A stretch of 64,000 nucleotides of DNA. It comes from Pseudomonas fontis. GTDB taxonomy: Bacteria > Pseudomonadota > Gammaproteobacteria > Pseudomonadales > Pseudomonadaceae. Where the stretch lies: NCBI RefSeq assembly GCF_028656955.1, contig NZ_JAMDGY010000024.1, forward strand, positions 1 through 64,000. The letters are read 5' to 3'. A program made the position numbers and the translations under genes. Below are positions 36,262 through 45,139 of this stretch, in pieces. Position 1 is the stretch's first letter, and every line of letters begins with the position of its first letter. Below the pieces are notes generated by a model. The model had not been told where the DNA came from. It ran no database searches and saw only the letters and a list, made by a program, of their open reading frames with translations.

Positions 36262-37008
36262 ATGAATGTCCTGATCGTTGATGACGAAAGCCAAGCCCGC
36301 GAACGCCTGAGCCGACTGCTGGGCGAGCTGGAGGGCTATACAGTCCTGGAGCCCAGCGCCACCAATGGCGACGAGGCCCTGGCGCTGATCGACAGCCTCA
36401 AGCCTGAGGTGGTCCTGCTCGACATTCGCATGCCCGGCATGGACGGCCTCCAGGTCGCCGCCCGGTTGTGCGAGCGAGAGTCGCCACCGGCTGTGCTGTT
36501 TACCACCACCGAAGACGAATTCGACGTGCAGCCCTTCAAGGACAGCACGCTCAGTTACGTACTCAAGAGCACCGATGCTGCCGGGTTGCGTGAAGCCTTG
36601 CGCAAGGCCGAGCGGCCGAACCGGGTGCAACTGGCGGCGCTGACTCGCCCTGCCGCCGAAAGCGGCAACGGCCCACGCAGCCACATCAGCGCGCGCACCC
36701 GCAAGGGCATCGAGCTGATCCCCCTGAACCAGGTGGTGTACTTCATCGCCGACCACAAATACGTGACCCTGCGCCACGAAAGCGGCGAAGTGCTGCTCGA
36801 TGAGCCGCTCAAGGCCCTGGAAGACGAGTTCGGCGAGCGCTTTGTGCGCATCCACCGCAACGCGCTGGTAGCCCGTGACCGCATCGAGCGCCTGCAACGT
36901 ACGCCGCTGGGGCATTTCCAGCTGTTCCTCAAGGGTCTCAATGGCGATGCCCTGATCGTCAGCCGCCGTCATGTGGCCGGCGTGCGCAAGATGATGCAGC
37001 ACCTTTAG
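36262..37008 (+). CDS. algR: LytTR response regulator AlgR
   Basis: A 248-residue response regulator. The receiver domain begins MNVLIVDDESQARERL and has Asp54 in VLLDIRMPGMDG as phosphorylation site; the LytTR DNA-binding domain spans about 145-245 (VYFIADHKYVTLRHESGEV, FVRIHRNALVARDRIERL). AlgR controls alginate, motility and other virulence or stress genes in P. aeruginosa. The ATG at 36262 gives the standard start. The partner kinase gene is not adjacent. hemC follows in the same direction, as usual. Confidence 0.93.
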   Translation: MNVLIVDDESQARERLSRLLGELEGYTVLEPSATNGDEALALIDSLKPEVVLLDIRMPGMDGLQVAARLCERESPPAVLFTTTEDEFDVQPFKDSTLSYVLKSTDAAGLREALRKAERPNRVQLAALTRPAAESGNGPRSHISARTRKGIELIPLNQVVYFIADHKYVTLRHESGEVLLDEPLKALEDEFGERFVRIHRNALVARDRIERLQRTPLGHFQLFLKGLNGDALIVSRRHVAGVRKMMQHL

Positions 37009-37124
37009 CGCGGGACGGCAACGTTTGCGGCCAGGGACGGCGCGCCGGTGCGATGACATAGATCTGCAAGCGCGCGGTATTGTGCTGTTATCATCCGTGG
37101 CATTTACCTTGTACGGATCGATCC

Positions 37125-38066
37125 ATGTCCACTCGTGAAATCCGCATCGCCACACGCAAAAGTGCCCTTGCCCTGTGGCAGGCCGAATACGTCAAAGCCC
37201 GCCTGGAACAGGCCCACCCCGGCCTGCTGGTGACCCTGGTGCCGATGGTCAGCCGAGGCGACAAGCTGCTCGACTCGCCGCTGTCGAAAATCGGTGGCAA
37301 GGGGTTGTTCGTCAAGGAGCTGGAAACAGCCCTGCTGGAAAACACCGCCGACATCGCCGTGCACTCGATGAAAGACGTGCCGATGGATTTCCCCGAGGGC
37401 CTGGGCCTGTTCTGCATCTGCGAGCGGGAAGACCCGCGCGACGCGTTCGTCTCCAATACCTTCAAGAGCCTTGATGACCTGCCTGCCGGGAGCATCGTCG
37501 GCACCTCCAGCCTGCGCCGCCAGGCCCAGTTGCTGGCCCGTCGTCCGGACCTGGAAATCCGCTTCCTGCGCGGCAACGTCAACACCCGCCTGGCCAAGCT
37601 CGATGCCGGCGAGTACGACGCGATCATCCTCGCTGCTGCCGGGTTGATCCGCCTGGGCTTCGAAGACCGCATCACCTCCGGCATCAGCGTCGATGACAGC
37701 CTGCCGGCCGGTGGCCAGGGCGCCGTGGGTATCGAGTGCCGCAGTGCCGACCGCGAGATCCATGCGTTGCTGGCGCCGCTGCACCATGCCGACACGGCAG
37801 ACCGGGTGATCGCCGAGCGCGCCCTGAACAAACACCTCAATGGCGGCTGCCAGGTGCCGATTGCCTGCTACGCCGTGCTCGAAGGCGAGCAACTGTGGCT
37901 ACGCGGCCTGGTCGGCGAGCCAAGCGGCGGCACGCTGCTCACCGCGCAGGCCCGCGCCGCGCGTGGCGACGCCGAGGCGCTGGGCATCCAGGTGGCCGAG
38001 GACCTGCTGGCGCAAGGTGCCGAAGACATCCTCAAAGCGGTCTATGGCGAGGCCGGCCACCCGTGA
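37125..38066 (+). CDS. hemC: Porphobilinogen deaminase (hydroxymethylbilane synthase)
   Basis: A 313-residue enzyme polymerising four porphobilinogens to hydroxymethylbilane. The dipyrromethane cofactor is attached to Cys242 in [24 protein letters not shown] and [12 protein letters not shown] are the cofactor- and substrate-binding stretches. [19 protein letters not shown] is the classical N terminus. The stop overlaps the GTG of hemD. Confidence 0.97.
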   Translation: MSTREIRIATRKSALALWQAEYVKARLEQAHPGLLVTLVPMVSRGDKLLDSPLSKIGGKGLFVKELETALLENTADIAVHSMKDVPMDFPEGLGLFCICEREDPRDAFVSNTFKSLDDLPAGSIVGTSSLRRQAQLLARRPDLEIRFLRGNVNTRLAKLDAGEYDAIILAAAGLIRLGFEDRITSGISVDDSLPAGGQGAVGIECRSADREIHALLAPLHHADTADRVIAERALNKHLNGGCQVPIACYAVLEGEQLWLRGLVGEPSGGTLLTAQARAARGDAEALGIQVAEDLLAQGAEDILKAVYGEAGHP

Positions 38067-38830
38067 CCGGCTGGCGCCTGCTGCTGACCCGGCCGGCTGA
38101 GGAGTGCGCGGCGCTGGCCGACACCCTGGCTGCTGCCGGGCTGTTCGGCAGCAGCCTGCCGTTGCTGGACATCGAGCCGCTGCCGGTGACTGACGCGCAG
38201 CAAGCCATCGTGCGTGACCTGAACCGCTATTGCGCGGTGATCGTGGTCAGCAAGCCGGCGGCGCGCCTGGGCCTGGAGCTGATCGAGCGCTGCGGCATCA
38301 GCGCGTTGACGCCGGCGTGGTTCACCGTCGGCGCTGCGTCGGCGGCGGTATTGCAGGCGCAGGGGCTGAGTGTGCATTTCCCGGCGCAGGGCGACGACAG
38401 CGAAGCCTTGCTGCAACTGCCACAACTGCAGGCCGCGATTGCCGGTGCAGCGCCGCGAGTGTTGATCATGCGTGGGGCTGAAGGGCGCGAGCTGCTGGCC
38501 GAGCAGTTGACCGCGCTGGGGGCATCTGTCGATTATCTGCCGTTGTACCGTCGCCAGTTGCCGGTGTACCCACCGGCCACCCTGTCGCGGCGTATTGCAG
38601 CGGAACGCCTGAATGGCCTGGTGGTCAGCAGTGGGCAGGGTTTTCAACACCTGCGTGAATTGGCCGGGGACGATTGGCCGCGCCTGGCGCGCTGGCCATT
38701 GTTCGTGCCCAGCCCGCGTGTCGCCGAGCTGGCCCGGGCCGCTGGCGCACAGCATGTTGTGGATTGCCGTGGCGCCAACGCCGCGGCTTTGCTGGCGGCG
38801 TTGCAGGAAACCCCTGCGCCCGCCCTCTAA
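38063..38830 (+). CDS. hemD: Uroporphyrinogen-III synthase
   Basis: A 255-residue two-lobed enzyme closing hydroxymethylbilane to uroporphyrinogen III. The family is weakly conserved in sequence; [17 protein letters not shown] at the start, [16 protein letters not shown] and the C-terminal [18 protein letters not shown] fit. The GTG at 38063 overlaps the hemC stop (GTGA), which supports the start and coupling. Part of the hemC-hemD-hemX-hemY run. Confidence 0.92.
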   Translation: MTGWRLLLTRPAEECAALADTLAAAGLFGSSLPLLDIEPLPVTDAQQAIVRDLNRYCAVIVVSKPAARLGLELIERCGISALTPAWFTVGAASAAVLQAQGLSVHFPAQGDDSEALLQLPQLQAAIAGAAPRVLIMRGAEGRELLAEQLTALGASVDYLPLYRRQLPVYPPATLSRRIAAERLNGLVVSSGQGFQHLRELAGDDWPRLARWPLFVPSPRVAELARAAGAQHVVDCRGANAAALLAALQETPAPAL

Positions 38831-38876
38831 GGCGCTAAGCTGATTGGCGACGTGCCTCAATGCAAAGGATGGATAC

Positions 38877-40007
38877 GTGAGCGAAACTGCCTTGCCTAAC
38901 GAAGATCTGCAGTCGGCGCCCGAGGCGCCCACGCAAACCCCCGCCAGCCCGAAGCGGGCCGGTACTGGCCTGGCGATTGTCGCCCTGCTGCTTGGTGCCG
39001 CAGGCGTCGCGGTGGGCGGCTGGGGCGTCTGGCAGGTGCGCCAGTTGCAAGGTGCGCACCTGGCCCAGAACGATCAATTGCTCGACCTGCGCGAGCAGAC
39101 CCAGGCCCTGGAACAGAACGACCAGAAGCTCAGCAGCCAGCTCTCCAGCCTGCCAGCGGCAGCCGAGCTGGAAGAGCGCCGGCGCCTGGTGGCGCAGTTG
39201 CAGGGTGACCAGCAACGCCTGAGCCAGCGCCTGGAGACCGTGCTCGGTGCCAGCCGCAAGGACTGGCGCCTGGCCGAGGCCGAGCACTTGCTGCGCCTGG
39301 CCAGCCTGCGCCTGTCGGCCCTGCAGGACATCGCCAGCGCGCGTGCGCTGGTCGAAGGTGCCGACCAGATTCTGCGTGAACAAAGCGACCCGGCGTCCTT
39401 CGCCGCCCGAGAGCAACTGGCCCGCAGCGTGGCTGCCCTGAACAGTGTCGAGCAACCGGACCGCACTGGCTTGTTCCTGCAATTGGCCGCACTGCGTGAG
39501 CAGGTGGTGCAGCTCACCGCCATCGCCCCGGAGTTCAAGAATGACGGCGAGCCGCTGTTCGGCCTGACCGCCGACGGCGATGGCGCCAGTCGCTGGTCGC
39601 AGTGGTGGGAGCAGATCTCGCGCTTCTTCCGCATTGATTTCAACGCCGACAAGAACGTCAAGCCGCTGCTTGCCGGCCAGGCCCTGAACCAGGTGCGCCT
39701 GGCCCTGAGCCTGACGCTGGAGCAAGCCCAGTGGGCCGCGCTCAATGGCGAGGCGAAGGTCTACACCCAGGCCCTGGATGAAGCGCGCAGCGTGCTGCTG
39801 GCCAACTTCAACCGCGACAACGAGCAGAGCAAGATGATGCTCGAGCGCCTGGATGCCCTGGCCAAGGAAACCGTGACCGTGGTCACCCCTGATCTGGACG
39901 CCAGCCTGAAAGCCGTACAGGCCTACCTTGAGCGTCGCCACCTGCCGGCCGAAGAAGCCATCCTCCGGCAACCGGCGGCCCAGGACCGCCAGGAGCCTCG
40001 CCCATGA
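38877..40007 (+). CDS. hemX: HemX-type membrane protein of the hem operon
   Basis: A 376-residue protein annotated as HemX or putative uroporphyrinogen-III C-methyltransferase; despite the name no methyltransferase fold is seen. After a Pro/Ala-rich N terminus, one membrane segment (about 28-52, GLAIVALLLGAAGVAVGGWGV) anchors a periplasmic helical coiled coil. GTG at 38877 with AAAGGATGG upstream is chosen. The end overlaps hemY by four bases. Function is uncertain; a scaffold for haem enzymes has been suggested. Confidence 0.88.
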   Translation: MSETALPNEDLQSAPEAPTQTPASPKRAGTGLAIVALLLGAAGVAVGGWGVWQVRQLQGAHLAQNDQLLDLREQTQALEQNDQKLSSQLSSLPAAAELEERRRLVAQLQGDQQRLSQRLETVLGASRKDWRLAEAEHLLRLASLRLSALQDIASARALVEGADQILREQSDPASFAAREQLARSVAALNSVEQPDRTGLFLQLAALREQVVQLTAIAPEFKNDGEPLFGLTADGDGASRWSQWWEQISRFFRIDFNADKNVKPLLAGQALNQVRLALSLTLEQAQWAALNGEAKVYTQALDEARSVLLANFNRDNEQSKMMLERLDALAKETVTVVTPDLDASLKAVQAYLERRHLPAEEAILRQPAAQDRQEPRP

Positions 40008-41242
40008 AGCGCACCTACCTGTGGGTGGTGCTGGCGATCGTGGCCGCGACCCTGCTGGGCATCGCGGTGGCCCGGCACAGTGGTTACGTGCTGATCGCCT
40101 ATGACACCTTCCGTTTCGAATCCAGCCTGTGGGGCACCCTTGGCCTGTTGCTGGCGATCGTACTGCTGCTGTGGCTGGTGCGTTTCCTGGTGGGGCTGGT
40201 GCTGACCTCCAGTGGCGTTGTCAACCCGTGGTCGCGACGCAACCGCAGCCGCCGCACCCGGTTGTCCATCGAGCAAGGCCAGCTTGATTTGGCCGAGGGC
40301 CGATGGGCCAGCGCCCAGCGTCACCTGCACCGAGCCGCCGAAGCCGAGCGCCAGCCGCTGCTGTATTACCTCGGCGCGGCGCGCGCGGCCAACGAGCTGG
40401 GCCGTACCGAAGACAGCGACAACTTGCTCGAGCGTGCCCTGGAGCGTCAGCCCCAGGCCGAGCTGGCAATTGCCCTGACCCATGCGCAATTGCAGATGGA
40501 CCGTGGCGACAGCCAGGCTGCACTGGAAACCTTGCAGGCCATGCACGAGCGTCACCCGCACAATGCCCAGGTATTGCGCCAGTTGCAGCGCCTGTATCAG
40601 CAGCAGGGTGACTGGTCGTCGCTGATCCGCCTGATGCCGGAACTGCGCAAGGATAAAGTCCTGCCCGCAGCGGAGCTGGCCGAGCTGGAAAAACGCGCCT
40701 GGGGTGCCAACCTGGGGTTGGCGGTGCAGCGTGAGGAGGAGGGGCAGAGCGCCCGCCAGGCGCTGGAACGGGCCTGGCAGCAACTGACCAACGCCCAGCG
40801 CCAGGAGCCGCAACTGGTCCTGGCGTATGCCGAGCAACTGCGCCAGCTGGGTGCCGAGAGCGACGCCGAAGAAGCCTTGCGCACGGCGCTCAAGCGCAGC
40901 TACGAAAGCCACCTGGCGCGCTTGTACGGGCTGGTGCGCGGCAGCGACCCGGCTCGCCAGTTGCAAACCGCAGAAGGCTGGCTCAAGCAGCACCCGGATG
41001 ACCCGAGCCTGTTGCTGACCCTGGGTCGGCTGAGCCTGCAAAACCGTCTGTGGGGCAAAGCCCGCGACTACCTGGAAAGCAGCCTGCGCCAACAGCGCAA
41101 TCCGGAAGCCTGCGCCGAGCTTGCACGCTTGCTTGCCAGCCTGGGCGATACCGAGCGCAGTAACCAGCTGTTTCAAGAAGGCCTGGGACTTTTGGACGAG
41201 CGCCTGCTTGCCTTACCCTTGCCAGATACCGCACGTGCTTGA
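40004..41242 (+). CDS. hemY: HemY-type TPR membrane protein
   Basis: A 412-residue protein with two N-terminal membrane segments (about 6-26 and 42-64) and TPR-like helical repeats through the rest (RAANELGRTEDSDNLLERAL, AALETLQAMHERHPHNAQVL). It is the gammaproteobacterial HemY of unknown biochemical role, not the Bacillus protoporphyrinogen oxidase of the same name. Overlaps hemX (ATGA) and ends in a strong terminator, so it closes the haem operon. Confidence 0.92.
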   Translation: MKRTYLWVVLAIVAATLLGIAVARHSGYVLIAYDTFRFESSLWGTLGLLLAIVLLLWLVRFLVGLVLTSSGVVNPWSRRNRSRRTRLSIEQGQLDLAEGRWASAQRHLHRAAEAERQPLLYYLGAARAANELGRTEDSDNLLERALERQPQAELAIALTHAQLQMDRGDSQAALETLQAMHERHPHNAQVLRQLQRLYQQQGDWSSLIRLMPELRKDKVLPAAELAELEKRAWGANLGLAVQREEEGQSARQALERAWQQLTNAQRQEPQLVLAYAEQLRQLGAESDAEEALRTALKRSYESHLARLYGLVRGSDPARQLQTAEGWLKQHPDDPSLLLTLGRLSLQNRLWGKARDYLESSLRQQRNPEACAELARLLASLGDTERSNQLFQEGLGLLDERLLALPLPDTARA

Positions 41243-41280
41243 AAACACAGGGGTTTGCCGCTGGGCAAACCCCTGTGTTT
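41243..41280. terminator. Strong terminator after hemY
   Basis: Seventeen perfectly paired bases (41243-41259 with 41264-41280; core CACAGGGGTTTGCC) with a four-base loop, starting directly after the hemY stop. The arms begin with AAA and end with TTT, so it can work in both directions. Confidence 0.93.
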
Positions 41281-41451
41281 AACCCTCGTACAGCCGCGCT
41301 GACAGATCTGTCGCAGCGTAACGGAATATTCTGATCCCGCCTCTCGAAACGTCTCCATGGAATAGAGGATTTGTCCGGGCTGTCTTGCCTTGAAACAACG
41401 CAGGCCTTTCCTCTACCGTTGCTAGACCCCTTCACCGCACTTGGATTTGCC

Positions 41452-41958
41452 ATGCCGTTGGCCCGTTTGCGCTCATTGTTTTCCGTAGCTTTGGTGGCGG
41501 CGCTGCTGGTGTTGGGCGGTGCGTTCTACCTCGAGTTTGCCCTTGGCCTGGCGCCTTGCCCGCTGTGCCAGACACAACGTTTTTTTCTCGGCGCGTTTGC
41601 AATCGTTTGCCTCTGGGGCGCGTTGCGCCCTGCCGCTGCGCCGGGCGCACGGCTGAGTGGTGGCCTGGCGTTGGGGCTGGCGTTGGCCGGGGCGCTGCTG
41701 GCGGCGCGCCAGGTCTGGCTGCAAGGCCGTACCCTGCCAGGTGAGACCGAGTGCCTGCACCCGCTGGGCTACCTGATCGAGCACGCCAGCCTGGGCGAAC
41801 TGCTCGAAGCGCTGCTGCTGGGTACGCGAGAGTGCGTGGTGATGACCTGGAGTTTTCTCGACCTGAGCGTACCGGAGTGGAGCCTGCTGGCCTTCCTGGC
41901 CCTGGCCGGGTTGGCCTTGACCTACCTGGTCAGCGCACTTGACGCGGGCAAACGCTGA
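41452..41958 (+). CDS. DsbB-family disulfide bond formation protein
   Basis: A 168-residue inner-membrane protein with four membrane segments, matching DsbB that reoxidises DsbA with ubiquinone. First cysteine pair Cys36/Cys39 in APCPLCQTQR; second pair in the periplasmic loop (ETECLHP and GTRECVV). Pseudomonas has two such proteins; this hem/alg-linked one is often called DsbH or DsbB2. The start at 41452 (MPLARLRSLFSVAL) is chosen since it directly precedes the first membrane helix; the ribosome site is poor. Confidence 0.9.
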   Translation: MPLARLRSLFSVALVAALLVLGGAFYLEFALGLAPCPLCQTQRFFLGAFAIVCLWGALRPAAAPGARLSGGLALGLALAGALLAARQVWLQGRTLPGETECLHPLGYLIEHASLGELLEALLLGTRECVVMTWSFLDLSVPEWSLLAFLALAGLALTYLVSALDAGKR

Positions 41959-42187
41959 AACCTTGCGCCCGATCAGCTGGCGCGACCGGTGGCCGTCGCC
42001 GTCGGCATTAAACACTTGTATGAACTTTGTCTGCTGCGTACCTTGAAGCCAAGGGCGCTGGGGAATAATCTCCCCTGCACGCATACCGAAAACACAGCTG
42101 CTCGATGTCGTCTGCTGTTGTTACCCTTTGTGCCGCACGATCGCGCTACGGGAAGCAGGGGCATTACCCAGAAGGGATGAGATTGCC

Positions 42188-42658
42188 ATGCTAGATAGTT
42201 GTCAGAATGCTCAGGAACGCTGGGGTGGGGTTCATCAGCTGATTGATCGCTGGCTGGATGAACGCAAAGAGCTGGTGCAGGCTTTCCGCAGTTTGCGCGA
42301 CGCGAAGCCAGCATTCGCCGACAAGGACAAGAACCGCGATTTTTGCGCGATCCTGGTCGACTATGTTTCCGCCTGGCATTTCGAAATCAGCGAACAGCTG
42401 GTCAGTGAAGCCAAGGCCTTTGGTGATACCCGCGGCCTGGAGCTGGCCAAGCAGATCAGCCCGCGCATCGACGACACCACCCAGATCGCCCTGGCCTTCA
42501 ACGACCACTGCGACAAGGGCGACTGCAACGACCCCGAACGTTTCGCCAAGAAGCTCACCGAGCTGGGCAGCCTGCTGCACGAACGCTTCGAGCTTGAAGA
42601 CTGCCTGATCGAAGTGCTGCACAACGCCCACAAGGAAGAAGGCGCCGTCGAGGCCTGA
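42188..42658 (+). CDS. algQ: Anti-sigma-70 factor AlgQ (Rsd family)
   Basis: A 156-residue Rsd/AlgQ protein, a helical bundle that binds region 4 of sigma-70 and so favours alternative sigma factors in slow growth. Typical segments are [20 protein letters not shown] at the start and [31 protein letters not shown] stands before the ATG. It is convergent with the FKBP gene and precedes algP at some distance, as in P. aeruginosa. Confidence 0.94.
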   Translation: MLDSCQNAQERWGGVHQLIDRWLDERKELVQAFRSLRDAKPAFADKDKNRDFCAILVDYVSAWHFEISEQLVSEAKAFGDTRGLELAKQISPRIDDTTQIALAFNDHCDKGDCNDPERFAKKLTELGSLLHERFELEDCLIEVLHNAHKEEGAVEA

Positions 42659-42671
42659 TGCAATGCCTGCC

Positions 42672-42694
42672 GTTGCCGACGCTCAGTCGGCAAC
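42672..42694 (+). terminator. Hairpin after algQ
   Basis: GTTGCCGAC-GCTCA-GTCGGCAAC is a perfect 9-bp hairpin just after the algQ stop that overlaps the last codons of the convergent FKBP gene. No T-run, so efficiency is uncertain. Confidence 0.5.
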
Positions 42695-43348
42695 ACCGAG
42701 CAATTCGATTTCAAAGGTCAGTGGTGTGTAGGGTGGGATCAGGTTGCCTGCACCCTCCGCGCCGTAGGCGAGCGCCGAAGCAATTACCAGTCGCCAGGTC
42801 GAGCCGCTGGCCATCTTCGGCAACGCCAGCTGCCAGCCTTCAATCACACTGTCCAGGTTGAACCACTGCGGTTTTTCGCTCTGGTCGAACACCGTGCCGT
42901 CGGGCAATTTCCCCACGTATTTCACCTGCACCTTGCCACCGGCTTTTGGCGTGGTGCCGCTACCTGCAACCAGCTCGCTCATCAGCACGCCATCGGCTAT
43001 TTCGCGTACGCCGGCACGGCTGCGTTCGGTGGTCATGAAGCGTCGCTCCGCTGCCAGCAACTGCTCGGTCTGCGACTGCGCGGCGGCGTCGTTGGCCTGC
43101 GTATCGTGCTGGCTGAGGATGGCCTCCATGCGCGCTTTGCTCAGGGCCAGCGGCTTGTTCTGATAGGCCTGTTGCAAGCCATCGATCAGCGCTTGCAGTT
43201 GCAGGTCCGGCACCTCTTCGCGTAAGCGCTCACCGAGGCTTGCGCCCAGGCTGTAGGCGAGGTCGTGCGGGCTTGCCGGTGCTTCAGGCGCTGCGGCAAA
43301 CGCGGGTGTCAGCAGGCAGCAAAACGACAGCAAAAGAGTGCGCGACAC
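42683..43348 (-). CDS. Periplasmic FKBP-type peptidyl-prolyl isomerase
   Basis: A 221-residue FkpA/Mip-like protein. Signal peptide MSRTLLLSFCCLLTPAFAAA, an N-terminal helical dimerisation domain (about 25-105) with DLAYSLGASLGERLREEV, then the FKBP domain with VQVKYVGKLPDGTVFDQSE and YGAEGAGNLIPPYTPLTFEI. It should help fold envelope proteins. Start is GTG with GGAGCGAGCCT upstream. Divergent from algP. Confidence 0.93.
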   Translation of the reverse strand: MSRTLLLSFCCLLTPAFAAAPEAPASPHDLAYSLGASLGERLREEVPDLQLQALIDGLQQAYQNKPLALSKARMEAILSQHDTQANDAAAQSQTEQLLAAERRFMTTERSRAGVREIADGVLMSELVAGSGTTPKAGGKVQVKYVGKLPDGTVFDQSEKPQWFNLDSVIEGWQLALPKMASGSTWRLVIASALAYGAEGAGNLIPPYTPLTFEIELLGVAD

Positions 43349-43587
43349 AGGCTCGCTCCACGGGGCAAAAGTTCGGTTTGAAAGGGCACAAGTATGCCAG
43401 TGTCAGCCGCGACTTCCGGTAAATATCGGCAGCGTGTTTATCAGCATCTACACTTGTGCGCAGCTGCAGCAATAACAAACTTGCCCAGGCATGCAACGCG
43501 GCACGTTCATTACTGTCAACATGCCCTAGCGGCGGTAGCAGCACAGGTCTAGTATGAGCCGCAATTCCATCAGCCAGGAGGTAAGCC

Positions 43588-44628
43588 ATGTCGGCCACTA
43601 AGAAGCCAGTAAGTACGCCGTTGCACCTGCTCCAAACACTCTCGAGCAGCCTGCTCGAACACTTGGAAAATGCCTGCTCGCAAGCGCTGGCTGATGCCGA
43701 AAAACTCTTGGCCAAGTTGGAAAAACAACGGGGCAAGGCGCAGGAAAAACTGCACAAGTCGCGCCTCAAACTGCAAGACGCTGCAGCGGCTGGCAAGTCC
43801 AAGGCACAGTCCAAAGCCAAGTCCGCCGTCGGTGAACTTGAAGGGCTGCTGGACTCGCTCAAGGACCGTCAATCGCAAACCCGCGTCTACATCGTGCAGC
43901 TCAAGCGTGACGCGCAAGAAAGCCTGAAACTTGCCCAGGGTGTTGGCAAGGTCAAGGAAGCGGCGGCCAAGGCACTGACCCAACGCACTGCCAAGCCAGC
44001 GGCTGCGGCCAAGCCTGCAGCAAAACCTGCAGCGCGCACGGCTGCCAAACCTGCCGCGAAAACAGCGGCGGCCAAGGCACCTGCCAAGCCTGCGGCCAAA
44101 GTTGCTGCGGTCAAGCCTGCGGCAAAACCTGCCGCCAAGCCTGCAGCCAAAGTTGCAGCTGCCAAGCCTGCCGCCAAACCTGCGGCAAAACCGGTAGCCG
44201 CGAAGCCCGCCGCTAAACCAGCAGCTCGCACCGCTGCTGCCAAGGCGCCGGCCAAGCCTGCCGCCAAACCCGTTGCGGCCAAACCGGCTGCCGCCAAACC
44301 TGCGGCCAAGCCAGCGGCACGTCCTGCTGCTGCCAAGGCTGCGGCCAAACCCGCTGCCAAACCAGTAGCAGCGGCCAAGCCTGCTGCAAAACCTGCGGCC
44401 AAAACCGCAGCCGCCAAGCCAGCCGCGAAACCTGCTGCCAAGCCTGCGGCAAAACCTGCCGCTGCCAGAACAGCAGCCAAACCTGCCGCCAAACCGGCTG
44501 TAGCGGCCAAGCCTGCAACGCCAGCCCCGACGGCGGCCAAGCCAGCTACTCCAGCAGCACCGGCAGCGGTGGCCAGCACCCCGGCCAGCAGCACGCCAGC
44601 CGTTCAGTCCCCGTCGACCGCGTCCTGA
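43588..44628 (+). CDS. algP: Histone H1-like regulator AlgP
   Basis: A 346-residue protein with two parts. Residues about 1-130 form a helical, Lys-rich domain (LLQTLSSSLLEHLENACSQA, DAEKLLAKLEKQRGKAQEKL). Residues about 140-320 are a low-complexity tail of KPAA, KPAAK and AAKPAA units resembling eukaryotic histone H1 tails, which binds DNA. The repeats are encoded by near-identical 12-base units, making the gene prone to length change. GGAGGTAAGCC precedes the ATG. The last 25 bases overlap the convergent TIGR02444 gene. Confidence 0.94.
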   Translation: MSATKKPVSTPLHLLQTLSSSLLEHLENACSQALADAEKLLAKLEKQRGKAQEKLHKSRLKLQDAAAAGKSKAQSKAKSAVGELEGLLDSLKDRQSQTRVYIVQLKRDAQESLKLAQGVGKVKEAAAKALTQRTAKPAAAAKPAAKPAARTAAKPAAKTAAAKAPAKPAAKVAAVKPAAKPAAKPAAKVAAAKPAAKPAAKPVAAKPAAKPAARTAAAKAPAKPAAKPVAAKPAAAKPAAKPAARPAAAKAAAKPAAKPVAAAKPAAKPAAKTAAAKPAAKPAAKPAAKPAAARTAAKPAAKPAVAAKPATPAPTAAKPATPAAPAAVASTPASSTPAVQSPSTAS

Positions 44629-45089
44629 GTCGATCGCACTGCGGCGCGCAGCACTTGCAGCGCGTCGTGGTGCAAGCGGGCGCTGGTGGGGGTCAATGCC
44701 TCCAACCAGTCTTGCTGGATCCCTGGAAGGTTGCGTTGCCAACCTTCGCAGGCTAGCTGCAAGCGCTCCAGCAATTGCCGTTCGGCATTCATCTCCAAGC
44801 CTTTCACCTGCTCGCGCAGCACCGCCAGTTCGGCGTCGTGCTGGGCCTTCGCGCGCCACTGCCGGCGCAATTCGCGTAGCGGCTGCACCACATCATGCTG
44901 CCAGGGGCCGGCCAAGCGTCGCAGCTGTTCGACGCGCGGGTCTTCCAGGCGAATCTGTCGGCTGTCGAGCCACGCTGCGCACAACAACAGGCACACATCC
45001 GCGCCCTGGGCTTGCAGGTTTAGGCAGGCCGCCTCGACGCCGGGGCGGGCATACAAGGTGATGGCGAAATTCCACAGGTCGGTGTGCAT
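44604..45089 (-). CDS. TIGR02444 family protein
   Basis: A 161-residue soluble protein of the TIGR02444 family (LWNFAITLYARPGVEAACLN, VCLLLCAAWLD). All-helical, no catalytic motif; function unknown. Divergent from the ABC-F gene with only 50 bases between starts, and its end overlaps algP on the other strand. The same neighbourhood is seen in other Pseudomonas. Confidence 0.82.
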   Translation of the reverse strand: MHTDLWNFAITLYARPGVEAACLNLQAQGADVCLLLCAAWLDSRQIRLEDPRVEQLRRLAGPWQHDVVQPLRELRRQWRAKAQHDAELAVLREQVKGLEMNAERQLLERLQLACEGWQRNLPGIQQDWLEALTPTSARLHHDALQVLRAAVRSTQDAVDGD

Positions 45090-45139
45090 GGTCCCACTCG
45101 CGCCAGTTGCCGGCGAAGCTGGTAGACTCCGCCGCCATT

